Below are positions 6,447 to 10,299 of a stretch of 10,299 bases of DNA, one piece after another. Numbering within the stretch: position 1 is the first letter of the stretch; every line of letters starts with the position of its first letter. The position numbers and the translations under genes are program-made. Below the pieces are notes generated by a model. That model was not told the origin of the DNA and did no database searches. It saw nothing but the letters and a program-made list of their open reading frames with translations. The stretch is from Actinomycetota bacterium (GTDB lineage: Bacteria; Actinomycetota; Thermoleophilia; Gaiellales; Gaiellaceae), in NCBI GenBank assembly GCA_016870235.1, contig VGCB01000041.1, forward strand, positions 1 through 10,299. Direction: 5' to 3'.

Positions 6447-6471
6447 CACGCAACACTTTTCGCGATAGGCT
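6443..6471 (+). promoter_or_regulatory. Sigma-A-like promoter pointing right
   Basis: CTGACA (6443-6448, five of six consensus bases) and TAGGCT (6466-6471, the TAnnnT pattern) are separated by exactly 17 bases. It is the best -35/-10 pair in the window. Transcription would start near 6478 and run toward, and antisense to, the end of the MFS gene. What it expresses is unclear: either a small RNA or an unrecognised short protein. Confidence 0.55.
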
Positions 6472-6477
6472 CTATTG

Positions 6478-6560
6478 CCAGAAGGGGAGGAGGCCGGTGG
6501 CCCAGGGACAATGTCCGTTTGGGACAGGCTGGAGGCGGCAGTGGCGAGTCGCCCTGCGCC
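6478..6560 (+). ncRNA. Candidate small RNA or short untranslated transcript
   Basis: The promoter at 6443-6471 predicts a start near 6478. A strong hairpin at 6534-6560 could end the transcript: GGC 6534-6536 with GCC 6558-6560, GCAG 6538-6541 with CTGC 6554-6557, and GGCG 6543-6546 with CGCC 6550-6553, with single-base bulges at 6537 and 6542. No U tract follows, and the hairpin could instead serve the MFS transcript coming from the right. A GTG at 6497 behind GAAGGGGAGGAGG could open a 73-codon frame to 6718, but its product is Arg-rich and overlaps the MFS gene in antisense, so I do not annotate it as a gene. This is inference from promoter and fold only. Confidence 0.25.
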
Positions 6561-6624
6561 AGGAGCCGCGAGGCGGGCGTCACCGACGTCGCCTTCGCCC
6601 TCCCAGCGTGCGTACCCGCAGAGC

Positions 6625-7889
6625 CTACGGCGCAGCCGGAACCGCGAGATCGCTGCGCGCGCGGCTGATCGCGATCGCCATCACCGCGGCGACGATCGCC
6701 ATGACGCCGGCGCCGTAGAACGCCCAGTCGTAGTCCCCGGCGAGCGTCCGGATCGTCCCCGCTCCCTGCGCCGCGACCGCGGCCCCGAGCTGGTGCGCTC
6801 CGAAGATCCAGGCGAACAGCACCCCGCTCGTCGCCGCCCCGAAGGTCGACGCCGTGAGCGCGATCGTCGGCGGCACGGTCGCGACCCAGTCGAGGCCGTA
6901 GAAGACGGCGAAGAGCACGAGCGTCGGCTCCGCCGTCGTGAACAGGACGGGAAGCGCGAGAAGCGAGAGCCCGCGCAGGCCGTAGTACCAGAACAGGAGC
7001 CAGCGGGGGTCGTAACGGTCGGTCAGCCAGCCGGAGGCGGTCGAGCCGACGATGTCGAAGAGCCCGATCAGCGCCAGCAGCCCGGCGGCCGTCACCTGCG
7101 TGATGCCGTGGTCGTGCGCGGCCGGGATCAGATGGGTCTGGATGAGACCGTTCGTCGTCAGCCCGCAGATGAAGAAGCTGCCCACGAGGAGCCAGAGCGT
7201 CCGCGAGCGGGAGGCCGCGACGAAGATCTCGATCGCCGAGCGGAACGGGTTGCCGGCGACCGGCGGCCGCAGGTAGTCCTCGTCGGCACCGTACGCTCGG
7301 ACGCCGGCGTCGGAGGGGTGGTCACGGACGAAGAGGACGACGATCGGGACGACGACGGCAAGGGCCGCGGCGGCGACGGCAGCCGCCGCGTAGCGCCAGT
7401 CGAAGCCCGCGAGCCAGGCGAGTGCCGGCAGGAACACGAGCGCTGCCCCGAGGCGTTGCTCGCACTGAGGAGCCCGGCGACGAGGCCACGCCGCGCCACG
7501 AACCACCGGCTCGCGACGATCGCGGCAAGGGGGATCGCGATCGCGCACGTGGCGGTGCCGTTGACGACGCCCCAGAGCAGGTACAGCTGCCAGGTCGCGG
7601 TCATGCCGATCGTGAGGAGCGAGGAGACGGCGATCGTGACGAGCGCGACGAGCATCACACGACGCATGCCGAAGCGCACGATGAGCGCAGCCGCGAACGG
7701 CGACCCGATCCCGTAGCAGAGGAGGTTGATCCCGATCGCCACCGAGATCGCCTCGTGACTCCAGCCGAACGTCTCGTGGAGCGGCACGAGCAGGACACCC
7801 GCCGTCGAGCGGAACCCGGCTGCCATCACGAGCACGACGAACGTCGCCCCGGCGACGACCCAGGCGAGGTGGACGCGGCGAAGGGTCAT
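6625..7889 (-). pseudogene. MFS transporter interrupted by a frameshift
   Basis: A twelve-helix major facilitator transporter of about 420 residues, resembling the YcxA/monocarboxylate-like branch, in the inner membrane; the substrate is unknown. Residues 1-149 are read from ATG 7889 (ending LLSASNASGQ, codon 149 at 7445-7443). The family pattern then requires LVFLPALAW, which is found two bases out of frame from 7440 to the stop at 6625. The first-half loop motif VRFGMRRVML is at 71-80, and the second half has GWLTDRYDPR and GVLFAWIFGAHQLGAA. The junction reads CAGCGCTC on the minus strand, so an extra CG/GC pair, as in a GC duplication, explains the break; a one-base loss is the alternative. 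As written, translation would run on into unrelated residues. Good codon usage on both sides suggests a recent mutation or a base error. TATCGT lies 7 bases before the ATG. Confidence 0.85.
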
Positions 7890-7896
7890 CGGGCCA

Positions 7897-7902
7897 ACGA
7901 TA
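7897..7902 (-). promoter_or_regulatory. Probable -10 element of the MFS gene
   Basis: On the minus strand TATCGT ends exactly 7 bases before ATG 7889, and no Shine-Dalgarno is present. This predicts a leaderless MFS message independent of the genes upstream, whose last stop lies at 7917. No clear -35 is seen. Confidence 0.4.
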
Positions 7903-7916
7903 TGCGGCGCGCGAGG

Positions 7917-8267
7917 TCATCCGCGCGGACGCACGAGCCAGGCGACGACCTCGAACGCGCGGTCGACCACCGCGATCCCGATCGCCGCCGCCACCGCTCC
8001 GGGCCAGCCGTCTCCGCCTGCCGCGAACGCGACGAGATGGACGAGCAGGACGACGGTGGCGAGCCCGAGCGGGATCATCCCCCGCCGCTCGACCCTGCCC
8101 GGCAGCGTGTGCGCGGCATAGACGACGGCCGGGACGACCCCGTAGGCGGTCGCCGCCCCGTCCCCTGACCAGAAGACGAGGGCGGCGACGCAGCCGGCGA
8201 GGAGCAACGCCAGCCCGCCGAGGACGAGCCCGAACCCGCTCGCCCGCTGCCGGACGGGCCGTCTCAG
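7917..8267 (-). CDS. Small four-helix membrane protein of unknown function, probable CTG start
   Basis: I do not recognise this family. The frame ends at TGA 7917-7919 and encodes four hydrophobic segments, at about residues 12-33, 41-56, 66-84 and 89-113, with an Arg-rich N-terminus (RRPVRQR), a short basic loop (GRVERRG) and a polar turn (GGDGWPG). No ATG, GTG or TTG stands at a sensible place before the first helix. CTG 8267 overlaps the preceding gene's stop as CTGA, the same geometry as the GTGA overlap elsewhere in the window, and gives 116 residues. That start is inference. The last helix carries DRAFE, a charged group inside an otherwise hydrophobic stretch. It probably shares a message and perhaps a function with the secreted protein encoded just before it. 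Confidence 0.65.
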   Translation of the reverse strand: MRRPVRQRASGFGLVLGGLALLLAGCVAALVFWSGDGAATAYGVVPAVVYAAHTLPGRVERRGMIPLGLATVVLLVHLVAFAAGGDGWPGAVAAAIGIAVVDRAFEVVAWLVRPRG

Positions 8268-8755
8268 CAGGCGCGACCGATCCCGAGCCGGACGGTGGCG
8301 GACAGCCGGCCGACGCGGAAGCGCACCGGCACGCAGGCGCTCGACCGCCGGAGGCGAACGCCGCCTGCGTCCACGCGACCGACGCCGCGGAGCGAGCGGC
8401 AGCCCTCGATCACGATCGACGCGTACGCGTCGGGACGGCTGCCCCAGGTGATCGCGACCTTCGCCCGCTCGCCCGGCGGGACGCTCACCTCGACCCGCGC
8501 GCGACCGGCGACGACGAGGCCGAGCTTGCGGACGTACGGCCAGCCCGGCTCGTTCGACCGATTGACCGAAAGCAGCGGCTCGCGCGGGAGGGCGACGGCA
8601 CCGGCGACGACGGTGGTGTCCGGCCCGGGGAAGTCGGACACGCCGATCGTCTCGTCGCACGGGACGATCCTCGACGCTCCGGACGCAGCTCCGGCGGCGA
8701 TCCCCGCCGCGACGAGGAGCAGCGCCGTGAGAAGACCCAACGGCAGACGCGACAC
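8264..8755 (-). CDS. Secreted four-cysteine protein of unknown function
   Basis: A 163-residue protein with a signal peptide: basic MSR, a hydrophobic core of about residues 5-22 (LGLLTALLLVAAG) and a small-residue cleavage region AASGAS near 24-28. The mature part of about 135 residues is rich in alternating hydrophobic and polar residues, suggesting a beta fold, and has exactly four cysteines (33, 119, 141 and the C-terminal residue 163), so two disulfides are plausible outside the cytoplasm. No lipobox is seen: the first cysteine follows IVP, not the usual small residues. GTG 8755 is chosen because a textbook GGAGG lies at 8762-8766, 6 bases upstream. TACCGT at 8780-8785 may be its own -10. 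The gene starts 71 bases after scpB ends and overlaps the next membrane gene by 4 bases. I do not know the family. Confidence 0.75.
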   Translation of the reverse strand: MSRLPLGLLTALLLVAAGIAAGAASGASRIVPCDETIGVSDFPGPDTTVVAGAVALPREPLLSVNRSNEPGWPYVRKLGLVVAGRARVEVSVPPGERAKVAITWGSRPDAYASIVIEGCRSLRGVGRVDAGGVRLRRSSACVPVRFRVGRLSATVRLGIGRAC

Positions 8756-8761
8756 GCGACA

Positions 8762-8766
8762 CCTCC
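8762..8766 (-). promoter_or_regulatory. Ribosome binding site of the secreted protein gene
   Basis: GGAGG on the minus strand, 6 bases before GTG 8755. It is the strongest Shine-Dalgarno in the window and fixes this start over in-frame upstream alternatives that would destroy the signal peptide. Confidence 0.7.
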
Positions 8767-8779
8767 GGTCGACGTGGCA

Positions 8780-8785
8780 ACGGTA
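8780..8785 (-). promoter_or_regulatory. Possible -10 element of the secreted/membrane gene pair
   Basis: TACCGT on the minus strand, 24 bases before GTG 8755, would give a leader of about 18 bases that includes the GGAGG site. No -35 stands out. The genes may equally be read from the scpAB message. Confidence 0.25.
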
Positions 8786-8826
8786 CACCCGCGTGGCCGC
8801 GGACGTCCTGCCGTCCGAGCCGCTCG

Positions 8827-9420
8827 TCAGGAGGCGATCGTCAGCAACCTCGTGCGGATCTCCTCGGCCTCGGCGCCGAGGTCGTCGAGGCGCGGGAGCG
8901 CAGCGAGGCTCTCGAGCCCGAACACGCGCTCGAAGAGCGGCGTCGTCCGGTAGCGGACGGCCCCGGTGGGCCCGGCCTCGCGGCCCGCCTCGGCGATCAG
9001 GCCGCGCTCGACGAGCCCGGCCACGGTCGAGTCGGCGGCGACGCCGCGGATCCGCGCGATCTCCGGTCGGGAGACCGGGCCAAGGTAGGCGACGATCGCG
9101 AGCGTCTCCATCGCCGCCTGGGAGAGGTTGCGCTCGACCGGGCGCTCGAACATCCGCGCACAGGCGTCCGCGGCCTCGCGGGAGGCGCGGAACGCGTACC
9201 CGCCCGAGACGTGCTCGAGAACGATGCCGCTCCGGCCTTCGCGGAAGCGCTCGCCGAGAAGGCCGAGCGCCGTCTCGACGCGCTCCGGGTCGTCGGCGGT
9301 CGCCTCCGCGATCTCGTCCACGGTCAGCGGCTGCGACGCGACGACGAGCAGAGCCTCGACCGTCCGGGCGAGCGTGTCGACCGGGTTCGTGGAGATCAGG
9401 CGGAGCGGGCTGCCGTCCAC
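8827..9420 (-). CDS. scpB: Segregation and condensation protein B
   Basis: Small kleisin-associated winged-helix protein that dimerises on ScpA and, with SMC, compacts and separates chromosomes. The 197 residues hold two winged-helix domains: about 17-80 (LARTVEALLVVASQPLTVDEIAEA) and about 98-165 (NLSQAAMETLAIVAYLGPVSRPEIARIRG, then STVAGLVERGLI and RYRTTPLFERVFGLESLAALP), which are the most conserved ScpB stretches. Start is GTG 9420 with AAAGGA at 9428-9433 spaced by 7 bases; the gene thus overlaps the scpA end by 25 bases, so the two are translationally coupled. Nothing in the sequence is unusual for the family apart from the short C-terminal tail. Confidence 0.96.
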   Translation of the reverse strand: MDGSPLRLISTNPVDTLARTVEALLVVASQPLTVDEIAEATADDPERVETALGLLGERFREGRSGIVLEHVSGGYAFRASREAADACARMFERPVERNLSQAAMETLAIVAYLGPVSRPEIARIRGVAADSTVAGLVERGLIAEAGREAGPTGAVRYRTTPLFERVFGLESLAALPRLDDLGAEAEEIRTRLLTIAS

Positions 9421-10157
9421 TGGAGGTTCCTTTCCTGTTCGGCGCGCGTGACGCGGATAGGGGCAAAGGGTCGGGCCTGAGCGAGCGCGATCTCACCGGA
9501 CTTGCGCAGCTCGAGGAGCGCGAGGAAGGCGACCGCCTGCTCGACGCGCGAGAGCCCGTGCACCTCGGTGTCGAAGTCGAAGACGCGACGGCGTCGCAGG
9601 ACCGCGCGGAACCGCTCGAGGAACTGGCCGACGGGAGGAAAGCGAAGCGCCATGTGCGACAGCGACACCTTCGGCGGCTCGACCGCCAACCCTCGTAGAG
9701 CCTGCGCGAGCCTGGCCGGGTCCTGATCGGCGAGCCGGCGCTCGAACACCGGCGCGAGGGGCGCGGGGCCGAGCCGGAAGTACCGCTCGCGCTCGCCGTC
9801 GAGCCGCTCGGCGAGCCAGCGCGCCGCCTCCTTCATCCGGCGGTACTCGGCGAGGCGACGGGCGAGCTCCTCGGCTGCCTCCTGCGGCTCGAGCTCCGCG
9901 AGCTCGGCCTCCTCCTCCGGGAACAGGTATCGCGCCTTCAGCTCGAGCAGAGCGGCGATGAGAACGAGGAACTCGCCGCACGCCTCGAGATCGAGCTCGT
10001 CCCGCTCGGCCAGACGCTCGACGAAGGCGACGATGATGCCCGCGACGTCGACCTCCGCGGGTGCGATCTGATCCTTGACGACGAGGGCCAAGAGCAGGTC
10101 GAACGGGCCCTCGAAGGCGTCGAGGTCCAGCTCGAGATCGCGGACGGCGAGCCCCAT
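9396..10157 (-). CDS. scpA: Segregation and condensation protein A (kleisin)
   Basis: The kleisin subunit that bridges the two SMC heads in the bacterial condensin. The 253 residues show the N-terminal SMC-neck-binding motif (LDAFEGPFDLLLALVVKDQI, 12-31) and the helical segment GEFLVLIAALLELKARYLFP (61-80). An acidic linker (EEEAELAELEPQEAAEE, 81-97) and a long charged middle follow. The C-terminal winged helix is VEQAVAFLALLELRKSGEIALAQ (205-227), which contacts the other head. Length matches the family. ATG 10157 puts the FEGP motif at residue 15, as expected. No strong ribosome site precedes it; TAGGGT 9 bases upstream could be a -10. It is the first clear gene of the minus-strand run that continues with scpB. 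Confidence 0.96.
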   Translation of the reverse strand: MGLAVRDLELDLDAFEGPFDLLLALVVKDQIAPAEVDVAGIIVAFVERLAERDELDLEACGEFLVLIAALLELKARYLFPEEEAELAELEPQEAAEELARRLAEYRRMKEAARWLAERLDGERERYFRLGPAPLAPVFERRLADQDPARLAQALRGLAVEPPKVSLSHMALRFPPVGQFLERFRAVLRRRRVFDFDTEVHGLSRVEQAVAFLALLELRKSGEIALAQARPFAPIRVTRAEQERNLQWTAARSA

Positions 10158-10166
10158 GTCCCAGCG

Positions 10167-10172
10167 ACCCTA
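10167..10172 (-). promoter_or_regulatory. Possible -10 element of scpA
   Basis: TAGGGT on the minus strand ends 9 bases before ATG 10157, the same geometry as TACAAT before the DAHP synthase. It matches only the TAnnnT pattern and overlaps a stop codon of the doubtful upstream frame, so support is weak. Confidence 0.25.
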
Positions 10173-10299
10173 GTCGTACCGCCGGACGCCGCTCGGGCGT
10201 CTCGTCCTTCGCGTGTCGGCGCTCATCGTGAACCGGTGGTCTTCGACGCCGGCCCGCAGGTTCCTCTCGCGGTCAGCGGCGCCGGCCGCGCGGGACGGC
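10170..10299 (-). CDS. Doubtful open frame reaching the right edge, possible gene 3' end
   Basis: One minus-strand frame is open from the window edge to TAG 10170-10172 (43 codons), ending in an Arg-rich tail (TRRTRRPSGVRRYD). I recognise no domain; xerD or a parA-like ATPase is a frequent neighbour upstream of scpA, but nothing here shows either. It may be chance, since GC-rich DNA keeps frames open. Confidence 0.15.
   Translation of the reverse strand, partial: PSRAAGAADRERNLRAGVEDHRFTMSADTRRTRRPSGVRRYD

Larger units (their letters stand above)
6268..6624. other. Gene-less stretch between convergent genes, rich in regulatory-looking signals
   Basis: These 357 bases separate the stop of the second aminopeptidase from the stop of the MFS gene. 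Such a region needs only terminators, yet it holds an AT-rich island (about 6411-6480) inside GC-rich DNA, direct repeats, a promoter-like pair, two strong hairpins and a purine-rich ribosome-site-like tract (GAAGGGGAGGAGG, 6481-6493). None of the open frames here looks like a convincing protein. I also see GGACA-A-TGTCC at 6506-6516 with a further GGGACA at 6521-6526. Confidence 0.6.

Noticed and set aside
1937..6456. Long open frames antisense to genes, e.g. 1937-3247 minus, 3229-4560 plus, 3380-4963 minus and 4903-6456 minus
   Set aside because: They lie opposite clear conserved genes, are Arg-, Asp- and Pro-rich and show no domain; high GC keeps such frames open.
6497..6718. 73-codon GTG frame behind a good ribosome-site-like tract
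   Set aside because: The product is Arg-rich with no recognisable domain, and the last 94 bases are antisense to the MFS end; not enough to call a gene.
6475..7716. 413-codon plus-strand frame opposite the MFS gene
   Set aside because: Its product is a low-complexity Arg/Asp/Glu-rich shadow of the transporter. Only its first 30 or so codons (from ATG 6511) lie outside the MFS gene and are treated as a candidate transcript.
1..10299. CRISPR array, insertion sequence, prophage, tRNA or rRNA
   Set aside because: No spaced direct-repeat array, no transposase or phage protein, and no recognisable tRNA or rRNA sequence was found. The only repeat cluster (6416-6446) is three short phased copies.

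Overview
This window is very GC-rich bacterial DNA, roughly 70% or more by eye. Its genes are packed tightly, use GTG starts often, and several appear to be transcribed without a 5' leader. A class II (plant/actinobacterial type) DAHP synthase, ScpA/ScpB and these traits point to an actinobacterium. A deep lineage such as Thermoleophilia (Gaiellales/Solirubrobacterales) is my best guess, but that is inference from gene style, not a database match.

Layout, left to right. 1-881 (minus): the first 293 residues of a class II DAHP synthase, the entry enzyme of aromatic amino acid synthesis, cut by the window edge. 882-1140: a divergent control region. On the plus strand it holds a 22-codon leader ORF with two adjacent Trp codons, followed by three closely spaced hairpins that can also pair in other combinations. 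This is a Trp-sensing attenuator in front of trpS. 1141-2121 (plus): trpS, tryptophanyl-tRNA synthetase. 2129-3076 (plus): a zinc-independent quinone oxidoreductase-like MDR enzyme, 7 bases behind trpS. 3103-3798 (minus): an RluB/RsuA-type pseudouridine synthase, convergent with it. 3857-5062 and 5059-6267 (plus): two tandem M29 metallo-aminopeptidases that overlap by 4 bases; the second lacks the family's conserved tyrosine. 6268-6624: the only gene-less stretch over 300 bases, lying between convergent genes. It contains a perfect 9-bp inverted repeat, three helically phased TTGGAAC repeats, a good sigma-A-like promoter pointing right, and a long bulged hairpin about 55-80 bases downstream of it.

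6625-10157 (minus): a run read right to left. It contains scpA, scpB (overlapping scpA by 25 bases), a secreted four-cysteine protein of unknown function, a small four-helix membrane protein that probably starts at CTG, and an MFS transporter interrupted by a 2-base frameshift. Right of scpA only a doubtful open frame reaches the window edge.

How the parts fit. ScpA and ScpB are partners of SMC in chromosome segregation and often sit next to an rluB-type gene and sometimes trpS. Here all are present, but about 5 kb of peptidase, transporter and unknown genes lie between scpB and rluB. The left edge is an aromatic/Trp module: DAHP synthase makes the precursor of chorismate and Trp, and trpS charges tRNA-Trp under control of Trp-tRNA supply. 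I see no phage, insertion sequence, CRISPR array, tRNA or rRNA. The most interesting signals are the trpS attenuator and the promoter/repeat cluster at 6328-6560.
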